Assembly: GCA_044236545.1 (NCBI GenBank)
Contig: JBIIGI010000003.1
Location: 8,753 to 72,752, forward strand
Source: UBA6821 sp044236545
GTDB lineage: Bacteria; Verrucomicrobiota; Verrucomicrobiia; Chthoniobacterales; UBA6821
Direction: 5' to 3'
Length of the DNA: 64,000 nt
The position numbers and the translations under genes are program-made. This document shows positions 54,493 to 64,000 of this stretch, piece after piece (within the stretch, counting starts at the first letter, position 1; each line of letters begins with the position of its first letter). The notes beneath the pieces are model-generated. The model had not been told where the DNA came from. It was given only the letters and a program-made list of their open reading frames with translations, and made no database searches.

Positions 54493-54813
54493 ATGAATCC
54501 GGTGGTCAATGATCTGCTCTTCCAGAATCGGGAGGCCCTGAAGGAGTTATGCCATGCCCAGAAGGTGCGTGAACTGGATATTTTTGGTTCGGCCACCAGG
54601 GCCGACTTTGATCCTTCGCGGAGCGATCTCGATTTTCTCGTTGAGTTTCAGGATCCGGATCGTCCCGGTATAGCCGACAGGTTCCTTGGCCTTGCCGAGG
54701 GGCTTGAGCGGATCTTCCAACGCAATGTGGATCTCGTGACCCGGAGGTCGCTGAAGAATCCGGTCTTCATCGGGGCGGTCAACCGCTCCAAGCAGGTCGT
54801 CTATGCAGGATGA
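54493..54813 (+). CDS. mntA: MntA-type nucleotidyltransferase antitoxin
   Basis: The 106-residue protein is a minimal nucleotidyltransferase with the hallmark GSATRADFDPSRSDLDFLV (Gly32-Ser33 and Asp45, Asp47). In type VII toxin-antitoxin pairs this enzyme blocks the HEPN toxin by adding AMP to a tyrosine. The ATG at 54493 is used; a GTG 9 bp upstream is possible. It overlaps the toxin gene by 11 bp. Confidence 0.88.
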   Translation: MNPVVNDLLFQNREALKELCHAQKVRELDIFGSATRADFDPSRSDLDFLVEFQDPDRPGIADRFLGLAEGLERIFQRNVDLVTRRSLKNPVFIGAVNRSKQVVYAG

Positions 54814-55138
54814 GGCGCTCAAGCTCCTGACGGATATCCGTGAGGCATTGGAGGAGGTCGACGGCTTCACTGCCGGGATTGATCTTCCTGCCTATGAAGC
54901 GGATCCAATGAGGAGAGCGGCAGTGGAGCGCAAGTTTGAGATTATCGGTGAGGCCTGTAATAGGCTTTCCCTTCGTGATGAAGGGGTCTTCGAGAAAATT
55001 ACCCACGCCCCGCAGATCATTGGTTTCCGCAATCGTTGGATCCACGGATACGATGCGGTGGATCATGCGATCGTCTGGGATGTCGTGAAGAACAAGCTCC
55101 CCCTGCTCAAAGCAGAGGTGGATTCCTTGCTTGGATAA
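54803..55138 (+). CDS. hepT: HepT-type HEPN toxin (DUF86)
   Basis: The 111-residue protein is a four-helix HEPN domain. It contains the RNase motif RNRWIHGY, matching RX4HXY exactly (Arg76, His81, Tyr83); the tyrosine is the residue modified by MntA in studied homologues. FEIIGEACNRLS is typical of DUF86. Together with the upstream gene it forms a complete type VII toxin-antitoxin pair. Confidence 0.9.
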   Translation: MQDEALKLLTDIREALEEVDGFTAGIDLPAYEADPMRRAAVERKFEIIGEACNRLSLRDEGVFEKITHAPQIIGFRNRWIHGYDAVDHAIVWDVVKNKLPLLKAEVDSLLG

Positions 55139-55243
55139 CACCAGCTGGCAAAAGGGAAACCATCCTGCCTCTTTCCTCTGCGATCTCAGTGCCTTTGCAT
55201 ACTCGGCCGTTGCTGCGCATCCGTTACGGGCGGGATATCCTAC

Positions 55244-55268
55244 AGTTTTTCCCCTTCCTGAGTTCCTG
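55244..55268 (+). repeat. 25-bp direct repeat upstream of intact ybeY
   Basis: This copy is identical to 54279-54303 and includes the CCTTCCTGAGTTCCTG motif. It lies 22 bp before the ybeY ATG. Confidence 0.75.
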
Positions 55269-55290
55269 AGTTCAATATTCAAATTCCCTG

Positions 55291-55722
55291 ATGCTTCCTG
55301 TCCTTACTTGGTCCAACCGTCAGCGCACGGTGCGTCTGGATCTGCCCAAGATCCGGCGGATCGTCGATGTGGCCTTGCCGTTGTGTGTTTCAAAGCCACG
55401 GAGGAAGGGTATGGAGCTTCCCGACGAGGTGGAGATCACGCTGCTGGGGGAGGCGGCGATCGCGAAGGTGCACGGGGAGTTCCTCCACGATCCGACGCCG
55501 ACGGATGTGATCACCTTCGAGCATGGGGAGATCCTGATCGGGGTGCCGATCGCCGCCGCTAATGCCCGGAAGTTCCGCCACCCAGCGGATCATGAGGTGG
55601 CCCTCTGCGCGATTCATGGTCTGCTGCACCTGCTCGGCTACGATGATCTGACCGAGAAGGAAAAAGTGATCATGCATGCCCGGCAGGAGGAGATTTTAGA
55701 AGAAGCCCTGCGAGCATCGTGA
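55291..55722 (+). CDS. ybeY: Endoribonuclease YbeY (rRNA maturation factor)
   Basis: YbeY is a zinc-dependent RNase needed for 16S rRNA 3' maturation and quality control. The 143-residue protein has TPTDVITFEHGE and the metal motif AIHGLLHLLGYDD. In most YbeY proteins the motif ends GYDH; here the third ligand position is Asp. The length is normal. Upstream lies a duplicated 5' piece of the same gene and the MntA/HepT module, so its native promoter may have been displaced. Confidence 0.93.
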   Translation: MLPVLTWSNRQRTVRLDLPKIRRIVDVALPLCVSKPRRKGMELPDEVEITLLGEAAIAKVHGEFLHDPTPTDVITFEHGEILIGVPIAAANARKFRHPADHEVALCAIHGLLHLLGYDDLTEKEKVIMHARQEEILEEALRAS

Positions 55723-55735
55723 TAGCTTTCCCCAC

Positions 55736-56320
55736 ATGGGAGAAGCCGCCATCCAGAAGGAGCAGATCGATTCCGGGAGCGATCTCGGGGTGATCGTGCG
55801 TGCGGCGGAGCTATGCAATCCCTTCCTTGATGCCTTGGGTGCGGTGACGCTTGAGGTGAGGGGGGCGGTGGCCGCCTCGGTAGTGAACTGGAATGCCGCC
55901 CTCTTTTCCCCGGTGATCAGGCCCGCTCTGGCTGACGTGCGGCGGGAGTATTCCCTGGGAGGGAATCTCGAGATCGCCGTGATCGACTGTCGTCTGGAGT
56001 CATGCCTTCCAAAGGGGCTCTCCCTCCAGAGCAGGACGGAGGGAAAGCGTCTGATCGGCGGGTTGCTTCCGCCACGGGGAGACCGGGTCGTGGAGCGTTA
56101 TCGCGAGGCCGTCCTCTCGGGTGACGCTCCGGGACACCTTGCCGTGATCCATGCGCTCCGCGCCGCTCTCTTCAGCCTTCCCCCGCGAGTGATGGAGGGG
56201 GCCTATCTCCTGCAGGAGGGGACCGGTTCGGGGCTTGATGGCCGCGATATTTCACGCTTCCTGATCAATGGAATCCTTGGTCGGGAGGAGAATACTCCCG
56301 CTACTATCGCGGTGGCATGA
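55736..56320 (+). CDS. Unknown protein upstream of clpS
   Basis: The 194-residue product has no clear signal peptide or metal motif. Alternating helix-like stretches are visible (ALFSPVIRPALADVRREY; HLAVIHALRAALFSLPPRVM), and a Gly/Arg-rich middle (GGLLPPRGDRVVERY). I do not recognise the family. It follows ybeY by 13 bp, and its end overlaps the clpS start by 4 bp (ATGA), so it is probably in one transcript with both. Confidence 0.6.
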   Translation: MGEAAIQKEQIDSGSDLGVIVRAAELCNPFLDALGAVTLEVRGAVAASVVNWNAALFSPVIRPALADVRREYSLGGNLEIAVIDCRLESCLPKGLSLQSRTEGKRLIGGLLPPRGDRVVERYREAVLSGDAPGHLAVIHALRAALFSLPPRVMEGAYLLQEGTGSGLDGRDISRFLINGILGREENTPATIAVA

Positions 56321-56613
56321 CGATGGCGACGCCGGATCTTCTGGAATCGCCCGAGACGGAGTTGTCCGAACGGTTCGACCGTCCTTGGCTAGTGATCGTC
56401 CACAATGACCCGGTGAATCTCATGAGCTATGTGACGATGGTCTTCCGGAGGGTCTTTGGCTGGAATCGGGAGCGGGCCGAGCAGCATATGATGGAAGTCC
56501 ATCACAAGGGACGTTCGATTGTCTGGAGCGGGGAGAGGGAGAAGGCGGAGCTCTATGTTCAGCAACTCCACGGCTTCCTCCTGCTGGCAACGTTGGAACA
56601 GGCAACAGGTTAA
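56317..56613 (+). CDS. clpS: ATP-dependent Clp protease adaptor ClpS
   Basis: ClpS delivers N-end-rule substrates to ClpA/ClpC. The 98-residue protein has PWLVIVHNDPVNLMSYVTMV, with the family's HNDPxN binding-site motif, VFGWNRERAEQHMMEVH, and HKGRSIV. The length is typical. It starts within the stop of the preceding gene and precedes a DUF2017 gene, an arrangement also seen in Actinobacteria. Confidence 0.95.
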   Translation: MTMATPDLLESPETELSERFDRPWLVIVHNDPVNLMSYVTMVFRRVFGWNRERAEQHMMEVHHKGRSIVWSGEREKAELYVQQLHGFLLLATLEQATG

Positions 56614-56617
56614 CCCC

Positions 56618-57115
56618 GTGATCTTCGAGATTTCCCCATCGGGTCAACCCCGCTTTAGCAGGATCCACCCCCTTCTTGCGGAGTTGCTTCGAGCCGCGAC
56701 GCTCGATCCCTGGGAGCATTTTCCCGAGGGGTGCGCCCGTCTCCTCCCTCCTCCGGGCACGGATGAGGAACTCTGTGCCGACTGGCAGGACCATGTGCAG
56801 CCGGAGTTGCGACTCCATTTTGATTCTGAGCGTGCCGTGGTCGGAGCCGATCTAGCACTCATGAAGGAGGGGAGAGGAAAAAATGCCTTCTCCTCGCTCG
56901 AGATTCCACGGGACAACGCCGATGCCTGGCTCACCACGCTCAATGCACTGCGCCTCGCACTCGTGGGTGATCATGGTCTTACCGAGGAGGATCTTTCCCG
57001 CAACGCGGAGCCTGATCTTTCCTCCCCGCGCGGACTCGCACTCATGCAGGTGAACCTTTACGCTTTCATGCAGGAGTGTCTCATAAGAGCCGTTGGTTTT
57101 CCCGACGGGGAGTGA
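56618..57115 (+). CDS. DUF2017-like protein next to clpS
   Basis: A GTG at 56618, 4 bp after the clpS stop, starts a 165-residue protein: VIFEISPSGQPRFSRIHPLL. The frame is open further upstream but only through clpS. The C-terminal half (DNADAWLTTLNALRLALVGD, LALMQVNLYAFMQECLI) resembles DUF2017, a family often encoded beside clpS. Its role may be linked to Clp proteolysis, inferred from neighbourhood only. Confidence 0.7.
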   Translation: MIFEISPSGQPRFSRIHPLLAELLRAATLDPWEHFPEGCARLLPPPGTDEELCADWQDHVQPELRLHFDSERAVVGADLALMKEGRGKNAFSSLEIPRDNADAWLTTLNALRLALVGDHGLTEEDLSRNAEPDLSSPRGLALMQVNLYAFMQECLIRAVGFPDGE

Positions 57116-57135
57116 GCGTAGGAGATTCCCCGCCG

Positions 57136-57663
57136 ATGGATCAGTCCCATGCCATCCTGCTGAGGAGATATCGTTTCTCGGAGAACAGCCTGGTCGTGGT
57201 CTGGCTGACCGAGCGCCATGGCAAGGTGAAGACCGCGGTCCGGGGAGCCACGAAGCCCGGCAGTCCCTTTGCCGGAAGGCTCGAGCTCTTCACCGAGGCG
57301 GAGATCGCCTTCAAGGCGCCCAAGTCGGGCGATCTGCACACCCTCAGCGAGGTGGTCATGGCGCCCGATGCTGCTCTCCCCGCGACCTATCCCACGATCC
57401 TGACCGCTTCCTATTTTGCGGAACTCTGCGATCTGCTCACCGAGCCTATGCATCCCGTCCCGGAGATATACCGCCTGCTTGCGCGTGCCTGGGGTTATCT
57501 GCGTTCGGAAAAGCCGGACAAGCGCGCAACCGAACACTTCGAGGCTGAACTTGCCAAAGCCCTCGGCATCCACGATCCGGCGATCCCAGCCCACCGCTCC
57601 CTGGCATCCGTCGCGCACAGACTCCCTGCCAACCGCGGCCGTCTGCTCGAGGAACTGGCGTGA
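57136..57663 (+). CDS. recO: DNA repair protein RecO, short form
   Basis: RecO helps load RecA in gap repair. The protein begins SHAILLRRYRFSENSLVVVW, an OB-fold start typical of RecO, with VKTAVRGATKPGSPFAGRLE next. The C-terminal helical part is short, so the whole is 175 residues against about 240 in most bacteria, and no CxxC zinc site is visible. I chose the ATG at 57136. It follows the DUF2017 gene by 20 bp. Confidence 0.82.
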   Translation: MDQSHAILLRRYRFSENSLVVVWLTERHGKVKTAVRGATKPGSPFAGRLELFTEAEIAFKAPKSGDLHTLSEVVMAPDAALPATYPTILTASYFAELCDLLTEPMHPVPEIYRLLARAWGYLRSEKPDKRATEHFEAELAKALGIHDPAIPAHRSLASVAHRLPANRGRLLEELA

Positions 57664-57764
57664 TGGGCGAGCGAGGGTATCGAGGGGGAAAGAAACCCGT
57701 GGAAGGGGTCTCTGTCTCCCCGGCAGCGGTTTTCCCGCAACGCAACCGGCGCTGAAGGAATTTC

Positions 57765-59828
<2,064 letters not shown>

Positions 59829-59872
59829 TGATGGTTGCACTAGACTAAACCAGATAACACACCCTGCCGCCA

Positions 59873-60706
59873 ATGCAAACTGCGCCGCCCATCCATTCCT
59901 CGGAATCCCCCCGCGATGAGGTTGCCGGGGCGGCCTCAGGGAGGGGGGGCGAAGCCCGGCGTTCCCTTGTCGTCTCGATCCATGATGCCTCCACGGTGAC
60001 CCGCGCCGCCGTCGGGCGAATGCTGGAGGATCTCGACAAGGCGGGGGTCCCGGTCACTTCCCTCCTGATTATCCCGGATCACCACCACAGGGGGAATATC
60101 GATGCCGACGCCGGCTTCGCCGCATGGATGCGGGGGCTCGTCGAGCGGGGGCACGAAGCCGTTCTCCACGGGTTTTACCACCTGAGGCCCGCAAAGCGGG
60201 GCGAGGGGGTGGCGACCCGGATCATCACCCGGTCTTACACGGCTGGCGAGGGGGAGTTCTTCGACCTCACCTTCGGGGAGGCTTGTGGACTCCTGCACAG
60301 GGGACGCGGGGCACTGGCTGCGTGCGGAGTCGTTCCGGAGGGGTTCATCGCCCCGGCCTGGCTGCTGGGAGGGGATGCCGAATCCGCGGTGCGAGCCGAG
60401 GGGTTCGGCTATACCACGAGGATCGGCTCTGTGATCGACTGCCGTCACGGGCGGGATTTCCGCGCGCGCAGCATGGTCTACAGCGTCAGGGCTCCATGGA
60501 GAAGGGGCGTCAGTCTGCTCTGGAACGAGGCACTCTTCCGCTCCCTGCGCCGGGCCCCCCTGCTTCGGATCGGACTGCACCCGCCCGATTGGGAGCATGA
60601 GTCGATCCGGAACCATGCCCTGAAATGCATCCGCATCTCCGCCGGCGAGCGCCAAGTGACGACCTACGCGAAGTGGGTGGGGGAGTGGCGGAAGGATCGG
60701 GGATGA
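59873..60706 (+). CDS. DUF2334-type polysaccharide deacetylase-like protein
   Basis: A 277-residue protein of the NodB-like deacetylase superfamily. The first strand SLVVSIHDAST carries the metal-binding Asp. The motif HGFYHLRP supplies two histidines four apart. FIAPAWLLGG corresponds to the RxPxxx strand region, and LRIGLHPPDW carries the late His. It would remove acetyl or similar groups from a glycan. No signal peptide is seen. The PHP-glycosyltransferase gene follows after 113 bp, and the two may act on the same glycan. Confidence 0.83.
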   Translation: MQTAPPIHSSESPRDEVAGAASGRGGEARRSLVVSIHDASTVTRAAVGRMLEDLDKAGVPVTSLLIIPDHHHRGNIDADAGFAAWMRGLVERGHEAVLHGFYHLRPAKRGEGVATRIITRSYTAGEGEFFDLTFGEACGLLHRGRGALAACGVVPEGFIAPAWLLGGDAESAVRAEGFGYTTRIGSVIDCRHGRDFRARSMVYSVRAPWRRGVSLLWNEALFRSLRRAPLLRIGLHPPDWEHESIRNHALKCIRISAGERQVTTYAKWVGEWRKDRG

Positions 60707-60819
60707 AGCAGTGGCAGTGAATTCTTGGATCGCTGCACCCCCCGGTATTTTTCCCATCGTTGCTTTTGCCTTTCCTGCGGGCTCGCGGGAGGGCATGAAC
60801 GGATGAGACGGTAATTCCC

Positions 60820-63216
60820 ATGGCCCGAGCCGACCTTCATCTTCACACCCGCCACAGCCGCCGCTCACCCGAGTGGCTTCTCCGTCGTCTCGATGTGCCG
60901 GCCAGCGTTTCCGTTCCGAGGCAACTGCACGCCAGGCTCCGCGAGGTCGGGATGGATTTCATCACCTTCACGGATGATGACTCGATCGGCGGATGCCTGG
61001 AGATAGCCGATCTCCCCGGCGTCTTCCTGAGCGAGTCGGTCACGGCCCTCTTCCCCGAGGATGGGTGCCGGGTCTCCCTGCTGGTCTGGGGGATCACGGA
61101 AGGCCAGCACCGTGAGATCCAGAAGCTCCGCGCCAACATCTACGAACTCCAGCAGTATCTTCAGGAGCATGGCATCGCCCATGGCGTCGGCTCGCCGCTT
61201 CGCGGACTTGAGGACAAACTCCGCCCGGTCCACATCATGCGGCTTGCGCTGCTCTTCCGGCATTTCGAGGGGGTGAACGGCAGGGAGGACCGCCTCCTCT
61301 CCATCGTGACGCGCCATCTCCTCGATCTCCAACCCGCCGACATCGAGCGCTTCAGCTCCGCGACCGGACTCCAGCCGACCCACGCGGAGCCGTGGCGCAA
61401 GGTCTGGTTCGGAGGATCCGACGACCACGGAGGAACCCTCCCTGGCAATGCCTTCACCGAGACGCCCCAGGCCCGGGATGTCGGGGAATTCCTGAGGCAT
61501 CTTCGCGACGGGCGATGCGAGCCCCATGGAGAGTCCGGCACTCCGCTCCAGGCCGCTCTCGACACCTATCAGGTGGCCTTTTCCCATGCGAAGGAGCGGC
61601 TCGCCGGTCACGCCGCCTCCCCGACCATCCGGCTTTTGGAAAAGGCCTTCGGCCGCTTCATGGAGGGGCGCGACCCGACGGTCTTCACCGCCGGAGAGAA
61701 GTTCGCCTTTCTGGCCCAGGGAATCGCCAGCGGGAAAATTTTCGAACTGGCAAACCCCGGCCCCCGCTCGCTCTGGAAGGAACTTTCAGGCGCCCTGCAC
61801 GAACCGGCCATGCGCGCGGAGCTCAATCAGGAACTCGAGGGAGTGGAGGAACCGAGTCGTCGCGCCTTCCTGATGGCCAACATGATGGCCAGTCGGCTCG
61901 CTTACCGGCTCACGATGCAGTTTTTGCAGCAGCTGATGGAGGGTCGTTTCCTGGAGAGCATCCAGATGGTCGGTCCGGTGGTGCCGCTGGTGGCGCTCTT
62001 GAGTCCTTATCTCTACGCTTTCCGGACGCCTCCGCGTGAGCGCCTCCGCGAGGCCTCCATGTTGCTGCGGGGTGACCTGCCTGGGGAGTTGCGCAACACG
62101 CGCCGCGCCTGGTTCACCGACACGCTTGACGATGTGAACGGTGTCTCGACCACGATCCAGCGCATGAGCGGCGCGCTTGCCGCAAACGGAAAGGCCGTGG
62201 AGGTCATGGTGTCGCGCAAGGAGGTCTCCGTACCGGGGATTCCGCTCAAGAACTTCCCGCCTATCGGGGAGTTTGAGTTGCCCGAGTACGAGTTGCAGAA
62301 GCTGAGTTTTCCGCCGCTCCTGCAGATCATCGATTATCTCCAGGCGGGGAACTTCACCGAGGTCATCATCAGCACACCCGGCCCGGTGGGCCTTGCCGCG
62401 CTTGCGGCCGCCAAGGTGCTTGGCCTCCCCTCCACCGGCATCTACCACACGGATTTCCCGGAGTACGTCCGCATCCTCACCGAGGACGGACTGATGGAAT
62501 CGTTGACCTGGAACTACATGCACTGGTTCTACGCCCAACTCGACACCGTCTACGTCAACTCCGAGCACTACCGCGGGTGCTGGATCGACCGCGGCATCGC
62601 CCCCGGAAAGCTGCGTATCCTCCCGCGAGGCCTCGATACCGGCCTCTTTCATCCCGGGAAAAGGAAGGACGACTTCTGGAAAAGGCGAGGCCTTCGCGAC
62701 GGCGAGCTGGGTGTCCTCTATGTCGGCCGCGTTTCCCGGGAAAAGAACCTCGACCTCTTCGCCGCGGCGATGCGACGCCTGCTCGCGGCCGGTGTCCCCG
62801 TCCGCCCCCTCGTCGTCGGTGACGGTCCGTATGCCGGCATGATGAAGGAACTGCTTCCCGAGGGGATCTACACCGGCAGTCTGCATGCCGAGGAGCTCGC
62901 CGCCGCCTATGCCTCGGCCGACTTCTTTGTCTTCCCCAGCACCACCGACACCTTTGGGAACGTCGTGATCGAGGCCCAGGCAAGTGGCCTCCCCGTCATC
63001 GTCTCCGATGTCGGTGGGCCCAAGGATCTCGTCGAGGACGGCGGAGACGGGTTCATTACCAGGGGGCTTGATCTGGATGCCCTCACCGGCGCCGTAAAGC
63101 TCCTTGCCAGCGATGCAGCCCTCCGACAACGCATGGGGATCGCGTCACGCGCCCGGGTCGCCGAACGCGACTGGCTTCGGGCTGCCCGCCTCTTCTGGGA
63201 GGAATCGGAAGAGTAG
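60820..63216 (+). CDS. PHP-domain / GT4 glycosyltransferase fusion
   Basis: The 798-residue protein joins two domains. Residues ~1-230 form a PHP-type metal-dependent phosphoesterase region, with DLHLHTRHS, FITFTDDDSIGG and a late FGGSDDHGG. A helical linker covers about 240-420. From ~425 on lies a GT-B glycosyltransferase of family 4: FTDTLDDVNGVSTTIQRMS, IYHTDFPEYVRIL, VLYVGRVSREKNLDLF, and FVFPSTTDTFGNVVIEAQAS (the EX7E region). Such GT4 enzymes transfer sugars from nucleotide sugars; the PHP part may act on a phosphorylated sugar or lipid. Substrates are unknown. Confidence 0.87.
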   Translation: MARADLHLHTRHSRRSPEWLLRRLDVPASVSVPRQLHARLREVGMDFITFTDDDSIGGCLEIADLPGVFLSESVTALFPEDGCRVSLLVWGITEGQHREIQKLRANIYELQQYLQEHGIAHGVGSPLRGLEDKLRPVHIMRLALLFRHFEGVNGREDRLLSIVTRHLLDLQPADIERFSSATGLQPTHAEPWRKVWFGGSDDHGGTLPGNAFTETPQARDVGEFLRHLRDGRCEPHGESGTPLQAALDTYQVAFSHAKERLAGHAASPTIRLLEKAFGRFMEGRDPTVFTAGEKFAFLAQGIASGKIFELANPGPRSLWKELSGALHEPAMRAELNQELEGVEEPSRRAFLMANMMASRLAYRLTMQFLQQLMEGRFLESIQMVGPVVPLVALLSPYLYAFRTPPRERLREASMLLRGDLPGELRNTRRAWFTDTLDDVNGVSTTIQRMSGALAANGKAVEVMVSRKEVSVPGIPLKNFPPIGEFELPEYELQKLSFPPLLQIIDYLQAGNFTEVIISTPGPVGLAALAAAKVLGLPSTGIYHTDFPEYVRILTEDGLMESLTWNYMHWFYAQLDTVYVNSEHYRGCWIDRGIAPGKLRILPRGLDTGLFHPGKRKDDFWKRRGLRDGELGVLYVGRVSREKNLDLFAAAMRRLLAAGVPVRPLVVGDGPYAGMMKELLPEGIYTGSLHAEELAAAYASADFFVFPSTTDTFGNVVIEAQASGLPVIVSDVGGPKDLVEDGGDGFITRGLDLDALTGAVKLLASDAALRQRMGIASRARVAERDWLRAARLFWEESEE

Positions 63217-63422
63217 GATTCGGCACGGGTTGACTGCCGCCTCCATCCTCTCCTCCATCCGACGCACTGACCCGGGTTGGACACTGGTTGATGGGGGAGC
63301 GATGGAGGGGATTTTCCCGGAACGTTCTGAAAACCGGGCAGCGTCGAATTAATGGTTGAATGGGGCTGCCGCCAAAACTAAGCTGACGCATCTTATTTCG
63401 GTTCAAAAACCGGTTCCGCCTC
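63217..63422. other. Gap before the EpsI gene
   Basis: About 206 bp without a supported gene. No strong terminator or repeat was seen. Confidence 0.3.
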
Positions 63423-64000
63423 ATGAGTTCCTCCTCCCTCCCCCTGGGCCGCATCGCGGTGGTGATCGCGTTGGCTGCCGCCACCTTGCTGGCTTTCAAA
63501 TTTGCGGCTTCGGTCAACAATTCGACCGAAAGCGGCGTGATCATGGATCTGCCGGGAAGGTTGGGAAACTTTTCCGGCAAGGATCAGCCGCTGAGTGAAG
63601 GGGAAAAATCCGTTCTGCCGAAGGATACGGAGATCGTCAAAAAGTTCTACAGCGATGCCGCGGGGAATGTGGTGAATGCCCAGATCGTTCTCTCGGGTGC
63701 CGAAAAGAGAAGCATCCACCGTCCGGAGCTTTGTCTTCCGGCCCAGGGTTGGTCAATCAACCGTCGTGAAACAATCCCGGTCAAACTGGCCGACGGGCGT
63801 ACGATCTCGGTGATGAAAAACTCGATCTCCCGCCCCGTCGAGATTTCCCCAGGGGTCACCCGTACGTTGAACAGTTTCTACTGCTACTGGTTCGTCGGCA
63901 AGGATATCAGCACTCCCTCCCACACGACCAGGATCCTGCTCACAAGTTGGGACCGGGTGGTCCACAGGAAGAACCACCGCTGGGCCTATGTGGCCGTGAG
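63423..64000 (+). CDS. EpsI-family exosortase-associated protein, cut by the right edge
   Basis: The frame from the ATG at 63423 is open to the edge (192 codons). A membrane anchor (RIAVVIALAAATLLAFKFA) leads into an EpsI-type domain whose signature HRPELCLPAQGW is intact, followed by SFYCYWFVGKD. EpsI proteins accompany or are fused to exosortases that sort PEP-CTERM proteins. An exosortase gene is expected beyond the window. Confidence 0.85.
   Translation, partial: MSSSSLPLGRIAVVIALAAATLLAFKFAASVNNSTESGVIMDLPGRLGNFSGKDQPLSEGEKSVLPKDTEIVKKFYSDAAGNVVNAQIVLSGAEKRSIHRPELCLPAQGWSINRRETIPVKLADGRTISVMKNSISRPVEISPGVTRTLNSFYCYWFVGKDISTPSHTTRILLTSWDRVVHRKNHRWAYVAV

Overview
The window reads as a high-GC chromosome segment of a Gram-negative bacterium, most probably a member of the Verrucomicrobiota. 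This assignment is inferred from gene content: a heptose-phosphate adenylyltransferase and several lipoproteins (outer membrane), a PEP-CTERM protein plus an EpsI-type exosortase partner, a processing-type pseudopilin, and DUF5069 and DUF6580 proteins. No rRNA is present to confirm it. Most of the window is dense core genome.

Layout. 1-10 kb: recD2-like helicase (cut by the left edge), DinB-fold protein, dienelactone hydrolase, ribD with an in-frame insertion, RNA m5U methyltransferase coupled to an aldo/keto reductase, a secreted cyclophilin with Ig/MBG repeats, and a transposase remnant. 10-25 kb: uvrA overlapped by a secreted TPR protein, a class V aminotransferase, ileS-lspA-DUF5069, a P1B-type metal ATPase and rfaE2. 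24-35 kb, mostly minus strand: purF, purM, a degenerate alpha/beta hydrolase, argA, a sodium:solute symporter, dnaA, dnaN and two accessory genes.

35.63-44.34 kb: an AT-rich integrated element of about 8.7 kb sits in a tRNA-Gln(CTG) gene. A 21-bp copy of the tRNA 5' end marks the left junction and the intact tRNA forms the right junction. The element carries a tyrosine integrase overlapped by an excisionase-like gene, an HUH-motif replication or mobilisation protein, a three-gene operon of unknown function, a ribbon-helix-helix-like protein, a serine resolvase, an XRE regulator, and two modification-dependent (type IV-like) restriction proteins, Mrr and an EVE-HNH fusion. A 12-bp palindrome is shared by the int/xis and three-gene operon promoter regions. 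This is the best candidate in the window for an undescribed system.

44.4-52.3 kb returns to core genes: methyltransferase, RlpA, PEP-CTERM protein, pseudopilin, DUF6580 membrane protein, degenerate esterase and metH. 52.3-55.3 kb is a second, smaller accessory patch. It holds a frameshifted leucine-rich-repeat-variant gene, small unknown genes, and a type VII MntA/HepT toxin-antitoxin pair placed between a 5' fragment of ybeY and the intact ybeY. 55.3-64 kb: ybeY, an unknown gene, clpS, DUF2017, recO, ftsH, a DUF2334 deacetylase, a PHP-glycosyltransferase fusion, and a partial EpsI protein at the right edge.

Several families of non-coding repeats are visible by eye. One is a structured inverted-repeat element found directly after the stop codons of the aminotransferase gene and metH. 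Another is a short CTTCCTGAGTTCCTGA-type motif in many intergenic gaps. All functional calls rest on motif recognition in translated sequence; no database search was run.
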